Assembly (NCBI GenBank): GCA_012727685.1
Contig: JAAYGO010000288.1
Coordinates: forward strand, 1-8,879
Length of the DNA stretch: 8,879 nt
From: Bacillota bacterium
Lineage (GTDB): Bacteria; Bacillota; Dethiobacteria; DTU022
Reading direction: 5' to 3'
A program made the position numbers and the translations under genes. Below, piece by piece: positions 1 through 5,892 of the stretch. The notes beneath the pieces are model-generated. The model was not told the DNA's origin. It was given only the letters and a program-made list of their open reading frames with translations, and did not search any database. Positions within the stretch are counted from its first letter, which is position 1, and every line of letters starts with the position of its first letter.

Positions 1-878
1 AAGAGACCGGCTATACGGGCTATCCCTGCTTTAACGCGCCCGAAAGCCTCGCCACCGCCTTAAAAGGCGCCGGCTTTGACGTAGTCTCTACCGTGAACAA
101 TCACTGCTTGGATCGCGGTGAAGAGGGAGTCTACCGCACCCTGGAGCATGTGGCAGAGGCGGGGCTGCTCTCCTTTGGCACCTACCGGACCTGGGAAGAG
201 AGAAACACTCCCCTGGTCGTCGAAGTAAACGGCATCAAACTGGCTTTTTTGGGCTATACCTACTCCACCAACGGTATTCCGCTGCCGGAGGGAAGAGAGT
301 ACATTGTCAACATGCTCGATGAAGATTTAATTCTCGCCGACCTGGCCCGGGCCAGGCAAGCAGCAGACCTGGTAATCCTTTACCTGCACTGGGGGAACGA
401 ATACATGCGCTTTCCTTCCCCCGAGCAGGAGGCCATGGCGGAGCTCTTTTTAAAAGCAGGTGCGGACCTGATTATCGGCAGCCATCCCCATGTCGTGCAA
501 CCCGTGGCATTTATCAAAATTGCCGCCCCGGAAAATAAAGTAGAGGAGAAACCGGTGGCCTACTCGCTCGGCAACTTTATCAGCGACCAGCGCATGCCTT
601 ACACCGACAGCGGGATCATCCTGTTTGTGGAGTTTGTTTCCGAAGCAAAAACGGGGCGGCTGAAGCAAGGCGAAGTATCTTACGTGCCCACCTGGGTACA
701 TAAATACTATGACGACAACGGCCTCAACTTCCGGGTGCTCCCGGTGCCGCAAGCCCTTGAGAATTACCGGCAAGGAAAAGATCAGCGGCTCGATGCCGGC
801 AGCGCTGAAAGGCTCGCGGAGGTGCTTGCGGAGACCAGAAAACATCTCTCCTCCCTCCCGCTCTATCAGGAGCCTTGA
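1..878 (+). CDS. CapA-family metallophosphatase (poly-gamma-glutamate synthesis CapA-like), 5' partial
   Basis: The reading frame is open from base 3 and its true start lies outside the window; the GTG at 93 is an internal Val codon (STVNNH), not a start. Family signatures run in order: an NNHxxDRGEEG metal-site motif coded at about 96-128, LHWGNEY near 385, IIGSHPHVVQP near 472-503, and YSLGNFISDQ near 560-590. These define the PGA_cap/CapA fold, a calcineurin-like metallophosphatase superfamily member linked in some bacteria to poly-gamma-glutamate export and in others to undefined envelope roles. About 290 residues are visible, which is the C-terminal bulk of a usually 350-400 residue protein. 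No signal peptide can be judged because the N-terminus is missing. It converges on the Lon-like protease gene with a 55-base gap that contains only a short inverted repeat (AGCCT/AGGCT) and no T-run. The substrate is unknown; family assignment is strong. Confidence 0.9.
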   Translation, partial: ETGYTGYPCFNAPESLATALKGAGFDVVSTVNNHCLDRGEEGVYRTLEHVAEAGLLSFGTYRTWEERNTPLVVEVNGIKLAFLGYTYSTNGIPLPEGREYIVNMLDEDLILADLARARQAADLVILYLHWGNEYMRFPSPEQEAMAELFLKAGADLIIGSHPHVVQPVAFIKIAAPENKVEEKPVAYSLGNFISDQRMPYTDSGIILFVEFVSEAKTGRLKQGEVSYVPTWVHKYYDDNGLNFRVLPVPQALENYRQGKDQRLDAGSAERLAEVLAETRKHLSSLPLYQEP

Positions 879-933
879 TCAGGCTGGCCCTATCAGGCTG
901 CTTCAATGCCCAGTATAGCTCCCGATTTAGCGC

Positions 934-1968
934 TCAGGCAGCCCCGGCGAAGCGGTGGCTGAGGGTTCCCGCCGAACCGGACAGCGATTCCAAAAAGTCG
1001 AGGGCGTCCTGCAAGGTCGATACGGGGACCAGTTTGATCCGGCGTGCCGCCTGCCTGGCTTCGTCATAATTGCCTTCCGGCACAATAAAGTATTCGGCAC
1101 CTTCTCTTTCCGCGGCAATGACCTTTTGGAAAACGCCGCCGATGCGCCCCACATTCTCATCAAGGTCAATCGTCCCTGTACCGGCCACCTTGTGCCCGCC
1201 GGTGAGGTCTCCGGGGGTCAACTGATCTATAATTTCCAGGACGAACATCAATCCTGCGGAGGGGCCGCCGACTTTCCCTGTTTCCATGGTTATCTCCACT
1301 GGAAAGATCGGTTCCGAATAGAGGGTGTGGATATACACGCCCAGGGCGGGGTAATCGGGAGCGCCGGGGTTCGTCGTAGTAATCACCGTGACCTCATGTT
1401 CTTCACCATCACGCAAAATTGTCAAATCGACTGCTTCACCGATCTGGCGATCGCGCACTGCAGAGATGACTTCATCGGCGAGGCGGACTTCTTTTCCATC
1501 CACGGCCACGATATAGTCGCCTTCCTTTAAAATCCCCTGCGCGGGGCTGCCGTCTAAAAAGCCGACAATCATCGTGCCAACACTTTTAAACTCCACCTCG
1601 TATCCGGTCTTCTGCAAGGCGATCAGCTTGGCGAGCATCTTGCTCTCATTCATCCACCGATTCAGCAGCTCCCGGTATTCCGCCTGAGTCATGCCTTTCG
1701 GGATTACCTCTACCAGTTGGCGCACTTCAATATGCGGATGCAAATAACCGTATAAGAGAGTTAGAAGATTGGCCCTCCTCTGGTTTACCGTAACCATGTA
1801 AAACTGGCCGCGCGAGTCCTTCTCCGCCCCTTCCACGGTGATCAAAGGGCGCAGCGCTTCGGCTGAACCCGGCATAAACAAAATATAATTGGTCTGGGTA
1901 AAAAACGCCAAGGTCATCACGAACAGAACAATCAGCAGTAGGGCCAGAATTCGATTTAAAGCGCGCAA
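934..1968 (-). CDS. ylbL: Membrane-anchored PDZ/Lon-type serine protease (YlbL/SepM family)
   Basis: 344 residues. A hydrophobic segment at about residues 5-23 is a signal anchor placing the rest outside the membrane. A PDZ domain spans roughly 125-200 (GFLDGSPAQGILKEGDYIVAVDG). A Lon-type protease domain follows, with the catalytic Ser237 in GGPSAGL and the catalytic Lys282 in GGVFQKVIAA, so the Ser-Lys dyad is intact. The family has no ATPase domain; characterised relatives such as streptococcal SepM trim secreted peptides, but the substrate here is unknown. The start is TTG: AGAAGG lies 8 bases upstream and an in-frame TAA sits two codons before it, so no longer start is possible. It lies 24 bases downstream of the patatin gene on the same strand, the same order as ylbK-ylbL in Bacillus, so the two probably form one transcript. 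Confidence 0.9.
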   Translation of the reverse strand: MRALNRILALLLIVLFVMTLAFFTQTNYILFMPGSAEALRPLITVEGAEKDSRGQFYMVTVNQRRANLLTLLYGYLHPHIEVRQLVEVIPKGMTQAEYRELLNRWMNESKMLAKLIALQKTGYEVEFKSVGTMIVGFLDGSPAQGILKEGDYIVAVDGKEVRLADEVISAVRDRQIGEAVDLTILRDGEEHEVTVITTTNPGAPDYPALGVYIHTLYSEPIFPVEITMETGKVGGPSAGLMFVLEIIDQLTPGDLTGGHKVAGTGTIDLDENVGRIGGVFQKVIAAEREGAEYFIVPEGNYDEARQAARRIKLVPVSTLQDALDFLESLSGSAGTLSHRFAGAA

Positions 1969-1992
1969 TGGTTAGACCTTCTTTCCATGATT

Positions 1993-2766
1993 CTATCCGT
2001 GCTTTAGCTTCCTTAACAAAGGGAGTGCCTGCCTGGCCGCTTCTTCCCCGCGGGCGATGATTTCGGAGGCGCGGTGAAAATGAAACGGCGCAATATCGCT
2101 TAGATCCGGAGTGATCACCACGTCCGCCACCTGCTGCTTCGCCGCACTAATTTCCCGGGACATGATCTCAATCGTTTTCGAGAGGACATCAAATATATGA
2201 TTAATCTTATATTCTGTTGCGAATGAATCGACATCAACGGCGATGACGAGATCCGCACCCATCTCCTTTACTACACCTGCGGGGACCCGGTCGAGCACCC
2301 CGCCGTCTACTAAAAGTTTGCCATCAATTTTTACGGGGCAAAACATGCCGGGGATGGCGCAAGAAGCGCGGATCGCCCTTGCGGCCGGGCCGCTGCGCAA
2401 AACCACTTTTTCCCCGGAACCGAGATCGACGGCCACAAATGCCAGGGGAAGCTCCATCTCTTCAATGCGGCGGCGGCCGGTCAAGAGTTGCATCAGCTCT
2501 TCCAAGCGCTCGCCGGCCATTAAACCCATGCGGGGAAAAGTAAAATCCATCCAGGTGCGCCGCGGGATGCTTTCGGCCAGCCGCTCGATCAGCTTTAACT
2601 TTAAGCCGCACGCAAAGAGAGCAGCAACCACACTGCCCATGCTGCTGCCAGCCAGGTAATCAATGCGGATACCGGCATCCAATAGCACTTTCAATACCCC
2701 GATATGGGCCAGGCCGCGGGCTAGGCCGCTGCCCAGGGCTACCCCTACCTTTTTACCCTGGAACAT
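1993..2766 (-). CDS. ylbK: Patatin-like phospholipase, RssA/NTE type (YlbK-like)
   Basis: 257 residues. The N-terminus has the glycine-rich oxyanion segment GSGLARG (residues 12-18). The nucleophile elbow GSSMG (40-44) supplies Ser42, and the DGG motif at 154-156 supplies Asp154, giving the patatin Ser-Asp catalytic dyad. Family members hydrolyse acyl esters of phospholipids or lysophospholipids; the actual substrate cannot be read from the sequence. No signal peptide or membrane segment is evident, so it is likely cytoplasmic or peripherally membrane-bound. The ATG start is preceded by GAGGTGA. It is the first gene of a probable two-gene unit with the Lon-like protease. In Bacillus and many clostridia ylbJ lies between coaD and ylbK; here that place is taken by an opposite-strand Mrr-type gene. 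Confidence 0.88.
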   Translation of the reverse strand: MFQGKKVGVALGSGLARGLAHIGVLKVLLDAGIRIDYLAGSSMGSVVAALFACGLKLKLIERLAESIPRRTWMDFTFPRMGLMAGERLEELMQLLTGRRRIEEMELPLAFVAVDLGSGEKVVLRSGPAARAIRASCAIPGMFCPVKIDGKLLVDGGVLDRVPAGVVKEMGADLVIAVDVDSFATEYKINHIFDVLSKTIEIMSREISAAKQQVADVVITPDLSDIAPFHFHRASEIIARGEEAARQALPLLRKLKHG

Positions 2767-2952
2767 GATTCACCTCACGACAATCCATGTGCATTATGTA
2801 ACACATCCAAATGGCAATTTCTCCTTTATCTCTATATCTCTATGCCCCATTTTTTTAGAATATCTTACATGATCCGCTCTTACTCATTCTCATTAACTTC
2901 GATCGCTAGAGTCTCGCTCACCGCCGGCCAAAACAAGTATAAACAAACAGAT

Positions 2953-2982
2953 TGTGGTATAAAATAACAGTTAATTGATAAA
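2953..2982 (+). promoter_or_regulatory. Weak candidate promoter for the Mrr-type gene
   Basis: TTGTGG (2953-2958), an 18-base spacer and GATAAA (2977-2982) lie about 30 bases before the ATG at 3015, with AAGGAAAGG as the likely ribosome site at about 2998. The -10 matches only 4 of 6 consensus bases. The 248-base divergent gap 2767-3014 must also hold the ylbK promoter on the other strand, which I could not place. Confidence 0.25.
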
Positions 2983-3014
2983 ACCGATTCATCCATGAAG
3001 GAAAGGATCATAGA

Positions 3015-3569
3015 ATGGCTACGTTTTTAATCGCCATTTCTCTGCTAATTTTATTCTTAATTTTAGACCGGGTCCACAATATCCTGCGGCACCGCCGTGA
3101 GATGGCGCGCGCCGAAAAAGACGCCGCGCTGTCTGTGCTAAAAATTGTAATCAAACAAGAGCTGCTGCGGCTGAAAGATCCCGAGCTAATGAACCGCTGG
3201 ATTACCCGCCTTTTGGAAATGCTCGGCTACTCCGACGTTAAACAGAACATCCTCAATGAAGAAAGCGGCTACGATTTCACCTGCCTTGAAAAAGGACGGA
3301 AAGTGCTGATAGCCTGCAAGCTGCAAAAAGCCCGCGACTATGAGGAGCCGCTAACCACGGGCACCGTGCAAAAGCTCGTTGGCGCCATGGTCGGCGACCG
3401 GGTTAAAAAAGGCTTACTATTAACAACCGGCGAGCTAACCGAAGAAGCACGCCGGTATATTGAACGGTTGCCTGTAAGTTATAAGATTACCGTTTTAGAC
3501 GGCCAGAGCCTGATGGAGAAAATTCACGATCTGCGCAAATTAAAGCTGGTTGATCTATTGGAATCGTAA
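3015..3569 (+). CDS. Membrane-anchored Mrr-type restriction-endonuclease-fold protein
   Basis: 184 residues. Residues 3-18 form a single hydrophobic helix, followed by a basic stretch (HRRE), then a probable coiled region to about residue 55. Residues 55-175 fit the Mrr_cat / PD-(D/E)xK fold: a helix with LLEMLGYSDV, then GYDF with Asp87, the core strand KVLIACK with Lys102, and the typical second half GLLLTTGELTEEARRYIE and ITVLDGQSLMEKI. Most Mrr-type enzymes read Q-C-K or E-x-K at the core strand; here it reads A100-C101-K102, so one expected catalytic residue is missing and the protein may bind DNA without cutting it, or use another residue. No methyltransferase or other restriction gene is visible nearby, which argues against a classical restriction system. 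Its 3' end overlaps the 3' end of coaD by 15 bases. The function is unknown. Confidence 0.8.
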   Translation: MATFLIAISLLILFLILDRVHNILRHRREMARAEKDAALSVLKIVIKQELLRLKDPELMNRWITRLLEMLGYSDVKQNILNEESGYDFTCLEKGRKVLIACKLQKARDYEEPLTTGTVQKLVGAMVGDRVKKGLLLTTGELTEEARRYIERLPVSYKITVLDGQSLMEKIHDLRKLKLVDLLES

Positions 3570-4049
3570 ATTAAATTTGGCCGCAATGATATCATAGGCC
3601 TCCGGAGGTACCAGCTCTCTGACATCCCCGCCAAAACTGGCAATCTCCTTCACAATACTCGAACTTAAGTAAGAATACTTGCTGTGGGTCATCATGAACA
3701 TGGTTTCAATGTCTGGATTCAATTTACGGTTTACAAGGGCCATTTGAAATTCAAATTCAAAATCGGAGACTGCGCGCAAACCTTTAATAATAATACTGAT
3801 TTTTTTTTCCCTTGCGTAATCGACCAGCAATCCATTGTAGTAGTCCACGGTCACATTTTCATAAGCTTGCGTAACCCGGCGCAGCATTTCTACTCTTTCG
3901 TCAATGCTGAAAACAGCTTGCTTCCTCGGATTATCAAGAACCGCTACCGTAACATGTTCCATGGTTTTGCTAATCCGCCTTATAATGTCGAGATGCCCCC
4001 TTGTGACAGGATCAAAACTGCCCGGATAAAGTGCAACTGCTTTAGCCAA
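3555..4049 (-). CDS. coaD: Phosphopantetheine adenylyltransferase (PPAT)
   Basis: 164 residues, normal length for the bacterial enzyme (about 160). It transfers AMP from ATP to 4'-phosphopantetheine, giving dephospho-CoA, the penultimate step of CoA synthesis, in the cytoplasm. Signatures in order: YPGSFDPVTRGHLD (residues 8-21) with the nucleotidyltransferase TxGH motif; YNGLLVDYA (71-79); KGLRAVSDFEFEFQMA (89-104), containing the phosphate-contacting Arg92; and YSYLSSSIVKEI (125-136), the counterpart of the ISSTxVRE motif. The start is TTG, chosen because AAAGGAGGAG lies 9 bases upstream. The usual partner rsmD is not next to it here. The last 15 bases overlap the converging Mrr-type gene. 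Confidence 0.97.
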   Translation of the reverse strand: MAKAVALYPGSFDPVTRGHLDIIRRISKTMEHVTVAVLDNPRKQAVFSIDERVEMLRRVTQAYENVTVDYYNGLLVDYAREKKISIIIKGLRAVSDFEFEFQMALVNRKLNPDIETMFMMTHSKYSYLSSSIVKEIASFGGDVRELVPPEAYDIIAAKFNLRFQ

Positions 4050-4209
4050 GTAAATGCTCCTCCTTTATATCTAGATCAACCATCAGGCAACAATTATGTT
4101 TCTGCATTCTAGAAATAATAACCTGCAAAAAAATGATTTTTATCGAATCTCCAGTAAGTTCTTCTCAGCTCAAAAAAATTTTAAATAAATTTTTCGATTG
4201 GTGTATAAA

Positions 4210-4260
4210 TTAAAAGCCTCCGTTCCATAATAAGTGATGAAGCAATGTAGTATTCCCCAT
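4210..4260 (-). CDS. Possible 16-codon ORF upstream of coaD
   Basis: An ATG (4258-4260) follows GGAGG by 8 bases and opens a frame coding MGNTTLLHHLLWNGGF before TAA. The ribosome site is good, but the peptide matches nothing I know. It lies about 160 bases upstream of coaD on the same strand, so it could be a leader peptide or a free-standing small protein; it could also be chance in a non-coding gap. The rest of the gap 4050-4398 holds the hairpins and terminators listed separately. Confidence 0.25.
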   Translation of the reverse strand: MGNTTLLHHLLWNGGF

Positions 4261-4288
4261 AAGCTCTTCCTCCGGTTTCTCCTCTCCC

Positions 4289-4310
4289 AATCATCGCTAA
4301 AGCGATGATT
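4289..4310. other. Perfect 10-base inverted repeat (hairpin)
   Basis: Arms AATCATCGCT (4289-4298) and AGCGATGATT (4301-4310) are separated by two bases. It stands directly before the plus-strand terminator hairpin, so a plus-strand RNA would end in two tandem hairpins. It has no T-run of its own. It might instead be a protein-binding palindrome. Confidence 0.5.
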
Positions 4311-4311
4311 T

Positions 4312-4343
4312 ACCGCGAACCTTTTTGTTCGCGGTCTTTTTTT
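4312..4343 (+). terminator. Intrinsic terminator on the plus strand
   Basis: A 9-base perfect stem, ACCGCGAAC (4312-4320) with GTTCGCGGT (4327-4335), has loop CTTTTT and is followed by CTTTTTTT. It points along the plus strand, although the only plus-strand gene upstream is the Mrr-type gene, whose transcript would have to run through coaD in antisense to reach it. Otherwise it ends an unseen small RNA. Confidence 0.75.
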
Positions 4344-4378
4344 AAAATAAATGGGGCGGGCTTTTACACCCGCCCCAT
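4341..4378 (-). terminator. Intrinsic terminator of the spore protein gene
   Basis: A 10-base perfect stem, ATGGGGCGGG (4351-4360) with CCCGCCCCAT (4369-4378), has an 8-base loop. Read on the minus strand it lies 20 bases after the ssp stop codon and is followed by TTATTTT. Confidence 0.75.
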
Positions 4379-4398
4379 GGATGAGGGGATTTTAAGTA

Positions 4399-4614
4399 TT
4401 AGACCTGGGTGCCGCCTTTGCCGGCCAATTGATTCTCAGCGGCTTGAATCATCCGTTTCACCATCATACCGCCTACATATCCGTTTTGGCGGGAGGGAAG
4501 GGCGCCCAAGTCGCCATTGTAATTAATCCCCAGCTCGTTGGCCACTTCATACTTGAAGTTCTCCAGAGCCTGAGCAGCTTCCCTGACTAAGATACGATTA
4601 TTCCTCCGCGGCAT
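4399..4614 (-). CDS. Alpha/beta-type small acid-soluble spore protein
   Basis: 71 residues, standard length for the family. Such proteins coat and protect DNA in the dormant spore and are degraded at germination by the protease GPR. The first family signature, KYEVANELGI (residues 21-30), contains the GPR recognition site around Glu23-Val24-Ala25-Asn26-Glu27. The second, GYVGGMMVKRMIQAAE (45-60), is the conserved DNA-binding C-terminal helix. The ATG start has a near-ideal ribosome site, AAGGAGGTGA, 7 bases upstream. A sigma-G-type promoter lies just upstream and an intrinsic terminator just downstream, so it is a single-gene unit expressed in the forespore. It shows that the host forms endospores. 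Confidence 0.96.
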   Translation of the reverse strand: MPRRNNRILVREAAQALENFKYEVANELGINYNGDLGALPSRQNGYVGGMMVKRMIQAAENQLAGKGGTQV

Positions 4615-4646
4615 TTAATTTCACCTCCTTCTCGTTGTTGCAAGCT

Positions 4647-4675
4647 TAGTATGGCACCGCGCCATGTTTATATAC
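4647..4675 (-). promoter_or_regulatory. Sigma-G-type promoter of the spore protein gene
   Basis: On the minus strand, GTATA (4671-4675), a 17-base spacer and CATACTA (4647-4653) agree fully with the known sigma-G pattern GHATR-N17/18-CATNHTA. The predicted transcript start near 4640 leaves a leader of about 25 bases carrying the ribosome site. Confidence 0.75.
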
Positions 4676-4863
4676 TTAGTATTGTTTTCAAGTAAAAATA
4701 GTATTTTGCTTCAGATTCTAAATTTAATCCTCGTTTTCCATAGACATTAAGTGGTAACTAATAAACAATTTGAGTCTGCTAAATAGTTAATCAGGAATGA
4801 TTGAAAAAATGGCCCAGCAATAACCGGCTTTTGAGGAAAATGAAACCATTTTTTTAATAAAAC

Positions 4864-4892
4864 TTGCCTCCCGGTTCGCATTATGCTAAAAT
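4864..4892 (+). promoter_or_regulatory. Sigma-A promoter of rpmB
   Basis: TTGCCT (4864-4869), a 17-base spacer and TAAAAT (4887-4892), preceded by TGC to give an extended -10. The 44-base leader to rpmB carries AAGGGGG. No further structure is visible upstream between 4676 and 4863. Confidence 0.75.
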
Positions 4893-4935
4893 GGGACTCG
4901 TGCATTAGGATGGAGTAATCGAAGGGGGTTTATCG

Positions 4936-5127
4936 ATGGCCAAGGTCTGCGTCATTTGTGGAAAAAGCAAAATTTCCGGATTCAAGGTGAGCCACTCAAA
5001 CATCAAGACTAAAAGACAATGGAAACCGAATATCCAAAAAATTAAGGTTATGTTCCAAGGGACGCCGCGGCGGCTTAACATTTGCACCCACTGCCTTAAA
5101 TCAGGCAAAATCAAAAGGGCATTGTAA
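4936..5127 (+). CDS. rpmB: 50S ribosomal protein L28
   Basis: 63 residues, the usual length. L28 binds 23S rRNA in the large subunit. The sequence starts MAKVCVICGK and includes the typical basic core (NIKTKRQWKPN). Two CxxC pairs, Cys5/Cys8 and Cys50/Cys53, make it the zinc-binding C+ paralogue. It is preceded by a good promoter and ribosome site and followed by an intrinsic terminator, so it is a single-gene unit. spoVM lies on the opposite strand just beyond it, as in many endospore formers. Confidence 0.98.
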   Translation: MAKVCVICGKSKISGFKVSHSNIKTKRQWKPNIQKIKVMFQGTPRRLNICTHCLKSGKIKRAL

Positions 5128-5138
5128 ATAATTTTGGG

Positions 5139-5175
5139 GGGAGCAGCAGCATACTGCTCCCTTTCTATATTTTTC
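5139..5175 (+). terminator. Intrinsic terminator of rpmB
   Basis: An 8-base stem, GGGAGCAG (5139-5146) with CTGCTCCC (5154-5161), has a 7-base loop and is followed by TTTCTATATTTTTC, 11 bases after the rpmB stop codon. Confidence 0.85.
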
Positions 5176-5204
5176 TGACAGTTGCCACCTGGCTGGACTT
5201 TTAG

Positions 5205-5357
5205 CTAGCCCTTCAAGCCTTTCAACACCTTGCCGAGCGGCTCCCCTTCCGGCGTACCCGCAGGGACCACCTTCACCCATGTTTCCATCTCTAATTCCTT
5301 TAATTTCTTCTCCACTGGTAGGTTCACAAGCTCCGGGCTAGGTTCTCCAAAATAATA
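5205..5357 (-). pseudogene. Unidentified coding remnant (C-terminal end only)
   Basis: A frame of 50 codons reads YYFGEPSPELVNLPVEKK at its upstream end and EGEPLGKVLKGLKG before a TAG stop (5205-5207). Codon choice looks coding, and the mix of charged and hydrophobic residues looks like real protein. There is no start codon with a ribosome site, and the upstream side is cut by a TAG (5358-5360) right beside a dispersed GC-rich repeat. I do not recognise the family. It could be the surviving tail of a gene interrupted by the repeat, or a chance frame. Confidence 0.3.
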
Positions 5358-5363
5358 CTATTA

Positions 5364-5402
5364 CCACTCTCCACCCTTTGGAGGAGAAGGTCAAGGTGAG
5401 GG
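5364..5402. repeat. Dispersed GC-rich repeat, copy A
   Basis: It shares the pattern CTCTCCACCCTTTGG...AGG(G)TGAGGG with copy B at 6055-6094, with a few substitutions and one single-base gap. Each copy is an imperfect inverted repeat (CCTCTCC against GGAGAGG-like arms). Both copies lie between genes. No coding frame is convincing in 5403-5481. Confidence 0.55.
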
Positions 5403-5481
5403 ATGTGTCACCAGGGGACAAAAAACTTATGCCGCTTGTCGCCCCGAAGCTGGCCCTGTTAAGTGCCACCCTGCATTAGTG

Positions 5482-5509
5482 AAAAAATAAACCCCGGCTT
5501 TCACCAGGG
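5482..5509 (-). terminator. Intrinsic terminator of spoVM
   Basis: On the minus strand CCCTGG pairs with CCGGGG (5504-5509 with 5492-5497, one G-T pair) around a 6-base loop, followed by TTTATTTTTT. It lies 29 bases after the spoVM stop codon. Confidence 0.75.
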
Positions 5510-5538
5510 CAACATAATATGTTATCTTTTAGAGACCC

Positions 5539-5619
5539 TCATGCTTTTACAAAGATACCGAACAACCCTTTCACAATTCCTCGCAGAAAACGCGGCACCT
5601 TCACGACGTAAAAACGCAT
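5539..5619 (-). CDS. spoVM: Stage V sporulation protein M (SpoVM)
   Basis: 26 codons, exactly the length of Bacillus subtilis SpoVM. The peptide begins MRFYVVKVPRFLRG and continues with IVK, GLFG and a C-terminal VKA. Against the B. subtilis protein (MKFYTIKLPKFLGG...) about half the positions are identical and most others are conservative, including Phe3, Tyr4, Lys7, Pro9, Phe11, Leu12, Gly14, Ile15 and Val16. SpoVM is an amphipathic helix that settles on the convex outer forespore membrane, made in the mother cell, and anchors the coat ATPase SpoIVA. A GGGGGG-rich ribosome site lies about 9 bases before the ATG. Its place next to rpmB on the opposite strand matches Bacillus. It lies 54 bases downstream of a small membrane protein gene and ends at a good terminator, so the two may share a transcript. 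Confidence 0.93.
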   Translation of the reverse strand: MRFYVVKVPRFLRGIVKGLFGIFVKA

Positions 5620-5673
5620 CCAGACGCTCCCCCCTTACTCTTAGTTACACTTTGATTTGACTGTTAGCACAAG

Positions 5674-5850
5674 TCACCAATATGAACGATCGTAAATATA
5701 GAGCTGCCAACCGGCCCAAATCAGAACAACACCCAACACCAGCGGCCAAAGATAGAGAGGCAATACCCTTACCACCAGGGCAACCCCCGCCACTCCAAGG
5801 ATTACTCCGCCGATTCGCCGTAAAGTCGCCTGCAACCGTCTAGCACCCAT
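5674..5850 (-). CDS. Small two-helix membrane protein of unknown function
   Basis: 58 residues from the ATG at 5848-5850, which has GGGGGGA 5 bases upstream. A start 20 codons earlier (5910) has no ribosome site and lies inside a palindrome that overlaps the likely promoter. The N-terminus is basic (ARRLQATLRR). Two hydrophobic stretches follow: residues about 13-27 (IGGVILGVAGVALVV) and 32-48 (LYLWPLVLGVVLIWAGW). The end is polar (YIYDRSYW). It was not matched to a named family. Its position directly before spoVM on the same strand, with a sigma-E-like promoter ahead, suggests expression in the mother cell during sporulation; this is inference. Confidence 0.7.
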   Translation of the reverse strand: MGARRLQATLRRIGGVILGVAGVALVVRVLPLYLWPLVLGVVLIWAGWQLYIYDRSYW

Positions 5851-5892
5851 ACTATTCCCCCCATTTTTACCTGACTGGCCGGGTGCCTTGTT

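Noticed and set aside
93..878. CapA-like gene starting at the GTG at 93
   Set aside because: The frame stays open upstream to the window edge and codes conserved family sequence there; the GTG is an internal Val.
955..1530. 191-codon plus-strand frame
   Set aside because: It is antisense to the protease, whose motifs are intact; it has no family signature.
2753..2806. 17-codon leader frame overlapping the ylbK start on the minus strand
   Set aside because: The nearest good ribosome site (AAAGGAG) is about 14 bases from the ATG, too far, and the peptide has no attenuation-type features.
5463..5660. 65-codon plus-strand frame over spoVM
   Set aside because: It is antisense to the spoVM reading frame and terminator and has no recognisable domain.
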